64,000 nt of DNA, taken from NCBI RefSeq assembly GCF_023100845.1, contig NZ_CP095864.1:3410001-3474000 (forward strand), written 5' to 3'. The position numbers and the translations under genes are program-made. Below, piece by piece: positions 33,638-41,067 of this stretch (position 1 is its first letter; each line of letters starts with the position of its first letter). The notes under the pieces are model-generated. The model made no database searches. It saw only the letters and a list, made by a program, of their open reading frames with translations, and was not told the origin of the DNA. This stretch comes from Gordonia sp. PP30 (GTDB taxonomy: Bacteria; Actinomycetota; Actinomycetes; Mycobacteriales; Mycobacteriaceae).

Positions 33638-34156
33638 TCATGCCGTGGCCTCCCGTCGGGCGGTCTTGGCGACCGACCGGGCGAGCTGCGCGATCTGCAT
33701 GGCCGGCATGGGCTCGGGGTCGCAGCGAGGCGATCGGCGCCGGATCCGCATTCGGCCGTCCTTGCCGGGCACGATGAGGCCCCACCCGTCGGGCAGGTCA
33801 TCGCGGACGATCGAGGCGTCAGGGACGACCAGGTACCAGCGGTGACACCAGCGGCGCCACTCGGCCTTATGTGGGTCGCGCAACTCGGCGAGCCAGTCCG
33901 CACGCGATACCTTGACCTCGAAGCCGAGGATCTCGCCGTCATAGGTGTCGCAGACGATGTAGTCGGCGATCCGGCGGGCCTGCCCGCAGCTGTCGATGAT
34001 CGGTACGTGCGCGGCACGCGCGTACCGGTCGGCGTCGGTGCCTTCGCGGACCCGCGTGTACCGGTCGCGGATCAGGGCGAGCACGTCGGCCTCGGTGACC
34101 CGCGGCGGCGTGGGCTCGACGTCGGGGAATAGGCGCTCGAAGTGGGCGAGGGTCAC
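33638..34156 (-). CDS. MmcB-like nuclease-fold protein
   Basis: This 172-residue protein has the core RRIADYIVCDTYDG, then GFEVKVSRADWLAELR, a PD-(D/E)XK arrangement (D, E and K in FEVKVS). It resembles MmcB-related proteins linked to DNA repair. The GTG start overlaps the upstream gene. It may process phage or host DNA ends; activity is inferred. Confidence 0.75.
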   Translation of the reverse strand: MTLAHFERLFPDVEPTPPRVTEADVLALIRDRYTRVREGTDADRYARAAHVPIIDSCGQARRIADYIVCDTYDGEILGFEVKVSRADWLAELRDPHKAEWRRWCHRWYLVVPDASIVRDDLPDGWGLIVPGKDGRMRIRRRSPRCDPEPMPAMQIAQLARSVAKTARREATA

Positions 34157-34395
34157 AGCGCACCGTCCTCGGCCCGTATGCGTTCCCGGTGACGTCGGGC
34201 GGTGTCGCGGTTCGACTGCTGCACGCAGCCGTCGTGCACGCCGAGCGCATAGATCTTCCGTGCCACCTCATGCAGGCTGGAGCAGCCGTCCTCGTCGAGC
34301 ACCTTCCGGTGATCACTACGGGCGGCGGCCTGTAGTTCGTCCTCGATCCACATATTCACGTGCTGCACGACCTCGAAAGGCTCTGGCTCGATCAC
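34153..34395 (-). CDS. small phage protein, unknown function
   Basis: This is an 80-residue helical protein from the GTG overlapping the upstream stop (GTGA). It contains DGCSSLHEVARKIYALGVHD and a basic end. No family recognised. Confidence 0.6.
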   Translation of the reverse strand: MIEPEPFEVVQHVNMWIEDELQAAARSDHRKVLDEDGCSSLHEVARKIYALGVHDGCVQQSNRDTARRHRERIRAEDGAL

Positions 34396-34700
34396 AGCGC
34401 ACCGTCCTCGTCGGGGCGGTACACGACGCGGAAGGGGAACGGTACGGCGGCGGGTGCGGTCAGCCGGCCGAGCGCCACCCACTGGTCTCGAATGTGCTGC
34501 CACACTCGGCCCTCCGGATCAAGGCCGATCGACAACTGAGGCAGTGCGGCGAGTTCTTCCACCGTCCGCACGGTTCGGGCCTCACGGAGAGCGGCGACGA
34601 GCTCTTCGGCCTGGCTGGTGAAGATCACCTTGCCCAGGTCGTCGCCGTCCCAGTCCACCGCTCGCGCGATGAACGCGGCGATCACGTCCCGCTCACTCAC
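34392..34700 (-). CDS. small phage protein, unknown function
   Basis: This 102-residue protein starts at a GTG eight bases inside the upstream gene; a GTG two codons earlier is an alternative. The order is a helical N-terminal half followed by beta-rich RVWQHIRDQWVALGRL. No family recognised. Confidence 0.6.
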   Translation of the reverse strand: MSERDVIAAFIARAVDWDGDDLGKVIFTSQAEELVAALREARTVRTVEELAALPQLSIGLDPEGRVWQHIRDQWVALGRLTAPAAVPFPFRVVYRPDEDGAL

Positions 34701-35058
34701 CGCGCTCACCCGCCTCAGCGTGGCGGGCAGCAGCCAGGAACGCGGCGGCGTTGGCACGGGACTCGCCCCGCGTCCACTCCCCGTCGGAGTCCCAGATCCG
34801 GCCGTCGTCGTCCACGAAAATCACCATCGCGCTGTCCCTGCCGTGGAACATGACGCCGCTTTCACCGTCCGGCGACTCCTCCGGCTCCGGCAGCTTCACG
34901 ACGGCGTAGCCGAGGTAGTCGAGGCCGTCGAGGACGGCATCGACAGCATGGTCCGCGTGGTAGCGGTCGAAACCTACCGCGCACCTGCCGAGCGCATCAC
35001 GCACGGACTCAGACAGCGCCGCGTAATCACGGCTGCTGATCACATCCCTCGCGCTCAT
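34693..35058 (-). CDS. small acidic phage protein
   Basis: This is a 121-residue protein with a central acidic patch (EPEESPDGESG) and SAMVIFVDDDGRIWDSDGEW, a beta-hairpin-like stretch. It overlaps both neighbours. Function unknown. Confidence 0.6.
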   Translation of the reverse strand: MSARDVISSRDYAALSESVRDALGRCAVGFDRYHADHAVDAVLDGLDYLGYAVVKLPEPEESPDGESGVMFHGRDSAMVIFVDDDGRIWDSDGEWTRGESRANAAAFLAAARHAEAGERGE

Positions 35059-35528
35059 GACTGATCACTTCCCTCACGTCGCTTGGCAGCTATCCGTGCC
35101 CGGTACTCCGCATGTCGAATCCGCCCACATGCGCGGCAAACCCGCTTTCCTGACGTGACGTAAGTGTTTTCTGCGGTGAATTCGTGTCCGCGTTTGCATG
35201 CCACCTTGCGCGAGTTCTCTGCCGCTATCGAAAGCGACCGCATTGTGTTCACCCGTGGGGTCACCGGCTCCAAGTGTTCGACATTGCAGCACGCCCTATT
35301 TCGACAGAGGTGATCAAGTTGCATCCCTCTAGGGATGGGGCCAACTATGCCCTCGTACGCAAGCCTGTGTGCCATTCCGATCCACCTGTTGACCGAGTGC
35401 ACCTCGCCGTAACCATCGCGGTTCAACCTTGGAAAGACCAGGCAGCCATCGTCTTCTTTGCAGCGCGCAATCACGGCGTCAGCTTTGGCCTGAGCCGAGG
35501 CCTCCCAGAGCGGAACAGCCCTACTCAC
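35055..35528 (-). CDS. HNH endonuclease (homing type)
   Basis: This 157-residue protein has the order RDGYGEVHSVNRWIGMAHRL, then GMQLDHLCRNRACCNVEHLE, the core of HNH homing nucleases. A C-terminal CKRGHEFTAENTY...CRAC region resembles a zinc or NUMOD-like DNA-binding end. It is probably a free-standing mobile gene carried by the phage; its local GC is slightly lower than that of its neighbours. Confidence 0.85.
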   Translation of the reverse strand: MSRAVPLWEASAQAKADAVIARCKEDDGCLVFPRLNRDGYGEVHSVNRWIGMAHRLAYEGIVGPIPRGMQLDHLCRNRACCNVEHLEPVTPRVNTMRSLSIAAENSRKVACKRGHEFTAENTYVTSGKRVCRACGRIRHAEYRARIAAKRREGSDQS

Positions 35529-36249
35529 CGCACTCACCGCCGTCCAGGGCGCGGGCGATACGCTGATACGCGAACTGGACACCAGCGTAGAAGATGTCCG
35601 GGCCACCCTTGCGTGCCTCCCCGAATGACCTCAGCCAGTCGTCATGCTCCGAGCCTCGGTCGTCGTCCAAGTCGAACCTGTGCGCGTGGATCAAGTTGTT
35701 TGCTTCCCGCACCCGCTCGATGACGGCCCGAGCCTCGTCACGTTCTTCGAGCGCCGCGTGGTAGAGGTGCACCGCGTCATCGACGGCCTGCCGCAGACGA
35801 TCCACCTCAGCCCGAGCCTCGTCACGCTCAGCGGCAAGGTCGTTGTACGACTTCTCTACGCATCCGGGGTGAATCTTCCCCGCACCCGCGCACCACTCAC
35901 ACTCCTCATACGACCCGAGTGCAGTGCCAGGACCACATCCAGACCCGTGGCAGTGGTCGCAGGTCGTGTCTGCGAGCTGTTCGCCGCACAGTTCGCAGAT
36001 GATCGGGCATTCGATGTGGTCGCGCTCATCGCTAAATGCACTCTCGATAGGCTCGATGAGGTCGGCCAGCTCCGCTGCCGGGTCGGTCACTCCGTCCCCG
36101 AATCCGAGGGCCGAGGTAAACGCCAGGCGCTCACCCCGCAGCCGCTCCACCTCGGCCCGAGCCTCGTCACGCTCGGCACGCAGCTTGTCCGCACGCGCAG
36201 CACACGCCCGCTGTGCCGCTTCGACGGCAGGGTCTCGGTGCTCACTCAT
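35521..36249 (-). CDS. coiled-coil protein with DnaJ-like zinc fingers
   Basis: This 242-residue protein has two coiled-coil arms (ERDEARAEVERLRGER near 26-41 and ERDEARAEVDRLRQAV near 141-156, with further copies of RDEARA). They flank a cysteine cluster CELCGE, CDHCHGSGC and CEWCAGAG, like the CxxCxGxG zinc fingers of DnaJ. The C-terminal part is acidic with aromatic residues. A role as an adaptor or chaperone-like factor is possible. Confidence 0.65.
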   Translation of the reverse strand: MSEHRDPAVEAAQRACAARADKLRAERDEARAEVERLRGERLAFTSALGFGDGVTDPAAELADLIEPIESAFSDERDHIECPIICELCGEQLADTTCDHCHGSGCGPGTALGSYEECEWCAGAGKIHPGCVEKSYNDLAAERDEARAEVDRLRQAVDDAVHLYHAALEERDEARAVIERVREANNLIHAHRFDLDDDRGSEHDDWLRSFGEARKGGPDIFYAGVQFAYQRIARALDGGECGE

Positions 36250-36508
36250 CGTTCAGTTCCTCACTCGTGTAGATCAGGCGGGCGGTATCGCACGGCCAGG
36301 GCTGGTAGGTCAGCTCGTAGCCGTCGCCGTAGATGTGGCAGCACTCGACGCAATACGACTCCTCCTCGCCATCGGTGTGCTTGCGGTGCAGCGCCCGGAT
36401 CGGTGCCAGGGCCTCACGGGCAGCGGCGACCATCAGCGGAAGGACGGTCGGGTCGAGACCGCCGGGCAGCGTCACCCGGCACGCCGCGTCCATGACGGGA
36501 TCACTCAT
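36242..36508 (-). CDS. small phage protein, unknown function
   Basis: This is an 88-residue protein with a YCVECC cysteine cluster in its second half, overlapping both neighbours. No family recognised. Confidence 0.55.
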   Translation of the reverse strand: MSDPVMDAACRVTLPGGLDPTVLPLMVAAAREALAPIRALHRKHTDGEEESYCVECCHIYGDGYELTYQPWPCDTARLIYTSEELNDE

Positions 36509-37001
36509 CGCCGGTCACCGCCTCGCGGAGCATGCCGGCGTCGTACAGGGCGGCAGCCTCCCATAGGGCGTCCTCGCGGGCCGCGGGGGTGATCTCGGCC
36601 CAGCTGTCGTCGCCGAGCATGACCCGCGCGGCATGCTCGATCAGCCGGTCCCGCTTGGTCGTTTCGGCGTGCTCACGCTCAAGGTGGTCAGCGGCAGCCC
36701 GAAGCGCATACCAGCGGCTCGGGCCGTGCGACGTATCCACCAGGACGGGCGTGGTATTGGCGGGCCGACGGTCGAGGGCGTCGATGATTTCCGCCGCTTC
36801 CCGCAGCACGTCCTGCGGCTTCCGATCGGCCGGCGGGGCGGTGAAGCCGATACGCCGGATCGGCTTCCGGTTATGAATGGAGCAGCGGGCGCCGCTCACC
36901 GGCCAGTGCCAGCCCGTCGCCCGGTACTCGGTGGTGTCTTGGCTTCCGTTCGGGAGCGCCGTCAGCCAGATTTCGCCCGGCCGCGGGGTGGGGTCGCTCA
37001 T
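36501..37001 (-). CDS. phage protein, unknown function
   Basis: This 166-residue protein has an N-terminal beta-rich part (GEIWLTALPNGSQ) and a helical second half (HLEREHAETTKRDRLIEHAA). It is coupled to the sliding clamp gene by a four-base overlap. No family recognised. Confidence 0.6.
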   Translation of the reverse strand: MSDPTPRPGEIWLTALPNGSQDTTEYRATGWHWPVSGARCSIHNRKPIRRIGFTAPPADRKPQDVLREAAEIIDALDRRPANTTPVLVDTSHGPSRWYALRAAADHLEREHAETTKRDRLIEHAARVMLGDDSWAEITPAAREDALWEAAALYDAGMLREAVTGDE

Positions 37002-37684
37002 GCCGCACCGCCGATGATCGTGGCGGCGTCGACAGTGTCGGCGCGCACGGGCATGACGATGGCGACGGAGTGATCGCCGATGGTGCAGACGATCGGCTTC
37101 GGGCGCTTGCCGCCGTCGGGCCAGTGGATGGTGATCGACTCGCCGCGCTCACGTCGCAGGTGGGCGACCTTCGCCAGCAGGTCCGGATTGAGTGCGATGA
37201 CCCCCGACGTCTGCTCGGACCCGGAGTCGCTGCCGAGTGCGATCTTGGCGCAGTCGGGCAGGTGGAGTGCGGCGTCGATGGTATCGCCGACGGTCCGGCC
37301 GAGGTTGTCGCGGGCCTCGATCGCGACGGCGTCGCGGCCACGCGGATCCTTCGCGGCGCGCGCCGTGATCGTGATCGTGAGGCCGGGCGGTATCTGCGCG
37401 ATCTTCCACGTCGAGGCGATCTGCTTGCACAGGCCGAGCGGGATGAGCTGGCTCCACCCGTCAGGCGTCTCGCCCCACTCGGCGCCCGCGAGGTAGGTGA
37501 CTGCGGCCGTGATCCGGTCGGTGGCGCTGAGCTGTACGCGATCACCGGCGCGGCGGATCTCCACGCCTGCGAGCATGGGGAGCGTGTCATCGGTGCCGGC
37601 GAAGCACATGGCGCCGCGGAGTGCGGCGGCGAACTGGCGCGCGGGGACGGTCACGGTGGTCTTGGGGCTGTCGGTGCTGGTCAT
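36998..37684 (-). CDS. DnaN-like sliding clamp
   Basis: This 228-residue protein resembles beta sliding clamps: VPARQFAAALRGAMCFAGTD at the N-terminus, TLPMLAGVEIRRAGDRVQLS after it, and IVMPVR near the C-terminus. It is shorter than bacterial DnaN (about 370), as usual in phages. No phage DNA polymerase is visible in the window, so it may recruit host polymerase or other clamp-binding proteins. The start is the ATG at 37684, overlapping the WhiB-HTH stop. Confidence 0.78.
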   Translation of the reverse strand: MTSTDSPKTTVTVPARQFAAALRGAMCFAGTDDTLPMLAGVEIRRAGDRVQLSATDRITAAVTYLAGAEWGETPDGWSQLIPLGLCKQIASTWKIAQIPPGLTITITARAAKDPRGRDAVAIEARDNLGRTVGDTIDAALHLPDCAKIALGSDSGSEQTSGVIALNPDLLAKVAHLRRERGESITIHWPDGGKRPKPIVCTIGDHSVAIVMPVRADTVDAATIIGGAA

Positions 37685-38181
37685 CGGTTCTTCTTTCTGT
37701 AGGTGCCGACCTGACCGGTCAGGCGGCGGTATTCGTGCAGGTAGTTGGCGACTTGCTTCTTCGTCATGCCGAGCTTCTCGGCGATCTCGGAGTTGGTGAG
37801 TCCTTCCCGGTAGAGCTGGGAGACGGCGGTGATGCGGGCCGCTTTCCGGCGGGATGCGGCGCTGGTGGTGACCGCCCGGATCGTGGTGTCCGGGGTGGGC
37901 GCGCTGGTGGTGGTGTCGATTCCGGCGATCCGGGCGAGCATGGCGTGGGCATGGCTGCGGGCCTGGCGTGTGAGTGGCACGACAACGCCCGCGTAGACCC
38001 CTGCCGCGTCGGTGTCGAGGGCGTACCTGGCGCACGCCCGGCTGATGTCGGCGGGGCAGGTGCCGCACACGGCGACCGCGGGTCCGGACGACTCCCCGCG
38101 GTGCGGCACCCATTCGATGTCGCGGCGGTCGCGGCAGGGGCCTGCGAGGTCGGGCAGCGGGATCTTGATCGGAGCGGTCAT
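37681..38181 (-). CDS. WhiB-like protein with C-terminal HTH
   Basis: This 166-residue regulator has four cysteines in the WhiB pattern (C16, C39, C42, C50) and a GVYAGV turn at 61-66, so it probably binds an iron-sulphur cluster. The spacing C42-x7-C50 is two longer than usual. A second domain (about 125-160) holds a helix-turn-helix (REGLTNSEIAEKLGMTKKQV). Phage WhiB proteins can alter host sigma factor use. Confidence 0.75.
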   Translation of the reverse strand: MTAPIKIPLPDLAGPCRDRRDIEWVPHRGESSGPAVAVCGTCPADISRACARYALDTDAAGVYAGVVVPLTRQARSHAHAMLARIAGIDTTTSAPTPDTTIRAVTTSAASRRKAARITAVSQLYREGLTNSEIAEKLGMTKKQVANYLHEYRRLTGQVGTYRKKNR

Positions 38182-38432
38182 GAGACCTTCGGGGCCACGT
38201 CGTGGCCTCGCTCCATTTCGGCGATCCGGCGGCGGAGGGTGAGCCATTCGGTGCGCTCGGCGCGTGTCATTCGGGCGTCCGGCCATAGGCGGAGCACCGT
38301 GTGCGCTCGACATCCGAGGGTGTCGGCGATTTCGCCGGGCGGGCAGCGATCGGCGACGAGCATGCGGGCGATCCGGTCCTGCTCTGGGGTGGGCACGAAT
38401 CCTGTGCTCCCGCCCGTTGTTTTGGTGGTCAT
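38178..38432 (-). CDS. small HTH protein
   Basis: This is an 84-residue protein with a helix-turn-helix (CPPGEIADTLGCRAHTVLRL, residues about 30-49), coupled to the WhiB-HTH gene by ATGA. Probably a regulator of the early operon. Confidence 0.65.
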   Translation of the reverse strand: MTTKTTGGSTGFVPTPEQDRIARMLVADRCPPGEIADTLGCRAHTVLRLWPDARMTRAERTEWLTLRRRIAEMERGHDVAPKVS

Positions 38433-38481
38433 TGTCGTTAACGCTTTCTCGCGATTCTGGGGGTCGTTCTCGGGTCGGGGG

Positions 38482-38952
38482 TTATCCGTGTGCGTCCGGC
38501 GGGGGTTCATCCGCGTCCGTGGCGCCTGGGCGGTCGCGGAGCGTGATCGTGCCGAGCGGGCGGACGACGATCTGCACGCCGGACCGCTCGCCCGACTCGG
38601 CGGTGCGCTTCGACGCGCGCACTGACGTGATCCGGCAGTCGTCGTCGATCCAGATCCCGGTGATCGCGTCGAAGACGGCGCGGACGAGCTTGTCCAGGTC
38701 GCCATTGCGCTTGATTGCGGGCGGCGTCGGCGTCGGGCAGCGCTGCGGACGCGGCAGAACGAAGTCCAGCTCGACGTGCACCGGCCCGACCGGGAGCATG
38801 CCGCCGCGGCGGGCGGCGTGGAGCTTGATGGCTTCCCGCCACGGCGCCACGAAGCGCGACGACTCGGTCAGCACAGGTTTCCCGGACCGGTGGCCCTTGT
38901 ACGATTTCGAGCCCTGCGGGGCCGGGTGGCCCGGGACAAAGACGGACCTCAC
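38482..38952 (-). CDS. RusA-like Holliday junction resolvase
   Basis: This 156-residue protein has the RusA layout: GHPAPQGSKSYKG at the start, LDFVLPRP, and the acidic motif NGDLDKLVRAVFDAITGIWI followed by DDDCRI. The aspartates D85, D87 and the DDD run are the likely metal ligands. It resolves recombination or replication junctions before packaging. The GTG start overlaps the upstream stop. Confidence 0.88.
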   Translation of the reverse strand: MRSVFVPGHPAPQGSKSYKGHRSGKPVLTESSRFVAPWREAIKLHAARRGGMLPVGPVHVELDFVLPRPQRCPTPTPPAIKRNGDLDKLVRAVFDAITGIWIDDDCRITSVRASKRTAESGERSGVQIVVRPLGTITLRDRPGATDADEPPPDAHG

Positions 38953-39152
38953 CGGACACCTCCGTCCGGGGTGAAGCCGTGCGGCAATGGCCGGTCGGTG
39001 TGGTCGCAGCGCCACGCGGCGTCGCGGGTGATCCCGTCCCGGCTGGTCTGGCGGCCGGTCACCCAGCCATCGCTGTCACAGACACCACACCCGGCGATCT
39101 CGTGGGCGCGCTGGGCGGCCGCGCGGCGACGCGCATCGTCGTCGAGCGTCAT
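38949..39152 (-). CDS. small cysteine-containing phage protein
   Basis: This is a 67-residue protein with CGVC near residues 22-25 and a later CDH, possibly a zinc site. It is coupled at both ends by overlaps with the RusA gene and the next small gene. Confidence 0.6.
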   Translation of the reverse strand: MTLDDDARRRAAAQRAHEIAGCGVCDSDGWVTGRQTSRDGITRDAAWRCDHTDRPLPHGFTPDGGVR

Positions 39153-39574
39153 GCCGCGCCGCCGACCTGCTGGGCGTGCGAGCAGCGGGCGAGCGTGCCG
39201 TCCGCGCGCTCGATCCAGCCGGACGGATCGCACAGCGCGCAGTCGGCGATCGCGCGCCGGCCCGGGGCGAGTGCGGCGCGGTCGACGTCGCCGGTGATCT
39301 TCTCGCGCTCCATCCGGTCGCGGCGGATCTTCCGGGCGTACCGGATGACGTCGGCGGGCAGTGTGCGGTTGGCCTTGTCGCGGGTGTCGTCGGCGTAGAG
39401 CGCGACGACGCCGGCGATGAGGTCGGCGCGCTGCAATCCGTGGACGGCGAAGCATTCGGCCCACGTGACCGCCATCGCCGCGTCGGGCTTGGCGGCCCAC
39501 TGGTCGGCGGTCGCGATCTTCCCGAGCACCAGGCCGGCGGCCTGAACCTCTTCGCGTGTCGGTGTGGTGGTCAT
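39149..39574 (-). CDS. phage protein beside the replication initiator
   Basis: This 141-residue protein has a helical N-terminal half and a C-terminal CALC-x-C zinc-like end. In actinophages the gene after the initiator often encodes a helicase-loader-like factor, and the helical part (RADLIAGVVALYADDTRDKA) would fit, but no motif proves it. Confidence 0.55.
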   Translation of the reverse strand: MTTTPTREEVQAAGLVLGKIATADQWAAKPDAAMAVTWAECFAVHGLQRADLIAGVVALYADDTRDKANRTLPADVIRYARKIRRDRMEREKITGDVDRAALAPGRRAIADCALCDPSGWIERADGTLARCSHAQQVGGAA

Positions 39575-40440
39575 CGGATCGCTTTCTGATCGGGGTGGGT
39601 GTCGGGATCGGTCGGGGCGAGGTCGGCGACGAGGTCGACCCATCCGCGGGCTTTCGTGGTGGCGGCACCTTGCCCGGGTGGAGGGTTCTTGCGGAGCCAT
39701 GAGCTGAAGGCCGCATTCCAGCCCGCCGGGCCGTGGCAGCGGCGGCCGACAGCGCGGGCGTGGTCGCGGAAAGCGTCGGCCTGTGCCTCGATGTCGGGGC
39801 GGGGATGCTTTGCCCGGGTGAGGTCGTCGGGCTGCCAGTCGTCGGGGATCAGGATCATCGGGTACTCGGCGTGCCCGGCCGGGACGACGGCACCGGACGG
39901 GTCGAGATCGATCGCGGGTGTGGTCTCTCTCTCGGCCGAGTCGTCACGCGCGCGCTCGTAAGAATCTGCTGGGTCAGAGAGAGATCCCCTGTTCCCCTGT
40001 TCCCCTGTTCCCCTGTTCCAGCACCGAGGGCTCACCGCATTGTCGTGAGGGCTCACTGCACACTCACGAATCACAGAGTCCTTGAAGTGCAATGTGCCGT
40101 CTGGCCTGGGGAAACGCCCCGCCGAAGGGCGGTTGATCCGCTGCACCGATTCCCAGCTAGAGATGTAGAGATACTTTCGCGAATCTGTCTCATACCGCCA
40201 GATCAGACCGGCCGCGTGAAGGGCGCTCAACGCTGCATCCACCCGCATGAGGGTGTCGTGAGGGCTCACTGCAATGTCATGAGGGAAAACGTCGGAGACG
40301 ATCAGCGCGAGATCGTCCTTCCCCACGCCGTTGTCGTCGACGTACGATTCGAGGCCCTTCAGGACCAGCCGCGCGTCCCACGACACCGACGCGACGGTGC
40401 GGGACCGCCAGAACTCGGGCTTCGTCGATCTGATCCTCAC
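39571..40440 (-). CDS. phage replication initiator / replisome organiser
   Basis: This 289-residue protein starts KPEFWRSRTVASVSWDARLV after a short lead, the usual N-terminal winged-helix of phage initiators. A low-complexity middle and a DnaD-like C-terminal region (HARAVGRRCHGPAGWNAAFS) follow. The middle is encoded by iteron-like DNA repeats (40026-40060, 40254-40285) and a 4 x 8-bp tandem repeat, so the gene probably contains the origin, as in lambda O. The GTG start overlaps the upstream stop. Confidence 0.78.
   Translation of the reverse strand: MRIRSTKPEFWRSRTVASVSWDARLVLKGLESYVDDNGVGKDDLALIVSDVFPHDIAVSPHDTLMRVDAALSALHAAGLIWRYETDSRKYLYISSWESVQRINRPSAGRFPRPDGTLHFKDSVIRECAVSPHDNAVSPRCWNRGTGEQGNRGSLSDPADSYERARDDSAERETTPAIDLDPSGAVVPAGHAEYPMILIPDDWQPDDLTRAKHPRPDIEAQADAFRDHARAVGRRCHGPAGWNAAFSSWLRKNPPPGQGAATTKARGWVDLVADLAPTDPDTHPDQKAIR
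39986..40017. repeat. tandem 8-bp repeat inside the initiator gene
   Basis: CCCCTGTT is present four times in a row without change. Because eight is not a multiple of three, the repeat is read in shifting frames and encodes a short Gly/Gln/Asn-rich stretch. Confidence 0.85.
40026..40285. repeat. iteron-like repeats, candidate replication origin
   Basis: The 20-mer TGTCGTGAGGGCTCACTGCA occurs exactly at 40041-40060 and 40254-40273. Partial copies lie at 40026-40039 (GAGGGCTCACCGCA) and 40275-40285 (TGTCATGAGGG). The pairs are adjacent within each cluster, and both clusters are inside the initiator gene. Confidence 0.65.
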
Positions 40441-40523
40441 TTCTTGTCGACCTCCCTCTTTGTGCAGCCGGTCCAGTGGTCGCTGTCGTGGCCGGCGGGT
40501 AGGGCGCAGGGCAGGCGGTTCAC
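40437..40523 (-). CDS. very small Cys/His protein
   Basis: This is a 28-residue frame from a GTG overlapping the previous stop (GTGA) and ending over the initiator start. It contains C, H, H and C in the order CALPAGHDSDHWTGC, a possible zinc knuckle. The tight chain of overlaps supports translation. Confidence 0.5.
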   Translation of the reverse strand: MNRLPCALPAGHDSDHWTGCTKREVDKK

Positions 40524-40642
40524 TGGGCACCGTCCTTCTTCATCAGGCACATCACGTGTGCCCCTCGGTTTTGGTCTTCGGGCTGGCTCATCCGGCAGCC
40601 GCACACACGGCACAACGGGGCCTGAGGCATGGGTGTGGTCAT
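40520..40642 (-). CDS. very small cysteine-rich protein
   Basis: This is a 40-residue frame with CRVCGCR near residues 11-17 and one more cysteine, overlapping its neighbours by four bases at both ends (ATGA, GTGA). Possibly a one-zinc protein; function unknown. Confidence 0.5.
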   Translation of the reverse strand: MTTPMPQAPLCRVCGCRMSQPEDQNRGAHVMCLMKKDGAQ

Positions 40643-41067
40643 GGCGTCCACCGGCCATCGGTGTAAGCGCGGGCCAACGTCATCGCAGGCCACCACTTAC
40701 GCACCGGGCTGCAGCCGAGAGTCGCGGCGACCTCCCGGTACGAGCAGCCATCGCGCAGCATGTCAAGCGACTGCTTGCGGATCTCCGGGCCATACGGCAT
40801 CGGCGGAGGCTCCGCGACACCCGACCCGGCGCGACACCGCTGCACCGTCCGCACGGTGCAGCCCAGGCGCGCCGCGATCTCCGCGCTCGACATGCCGGCC
40901 CTGGTCATGCGTGCCACCGCGGCGGCCCGGGCATGGACGTCCTCCCCTGCCCGCACCGGCACACCGGCGAGCGGATCGCCATGCTTCCGCCACCGCTGCC
41001 AGTGCGTGCCGCAGTATCCGCGCGCCCGATGCTCACGGCCGCAGCCGACCACCTCACACCGACGCAT
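40639..41067 (-). CDS. zinc-finger and double-HTH protein
   Basis: This 142-residue protein starts with a Cys-rich finger (CEVVGC, YCGTHWQRWRKHGDP, common in phage DNA-binding proteins). It continues with two helix-turn-helix units (GMSSAEIAARLGCTVRTVQR and GCSYREVAATLGCS). It is encoded just after the methyltransferase with a TGATG overlap. Likely DNA-binding; target unknown. Confidence 0.68.
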   Translation of the reverse strand: MRRCEVVGCGREHRARGYCGTHWQRWRKHGDPLAGVPVRAGEDVHARAAAVARMTRAGMSSAEIAARLGCTVRTVQRCRAGSGVAEPPPMPYGPEIRKQSLDMLRDGCSYREVAATLGCSPVRKWWPAMTLARAYTDGRWTP

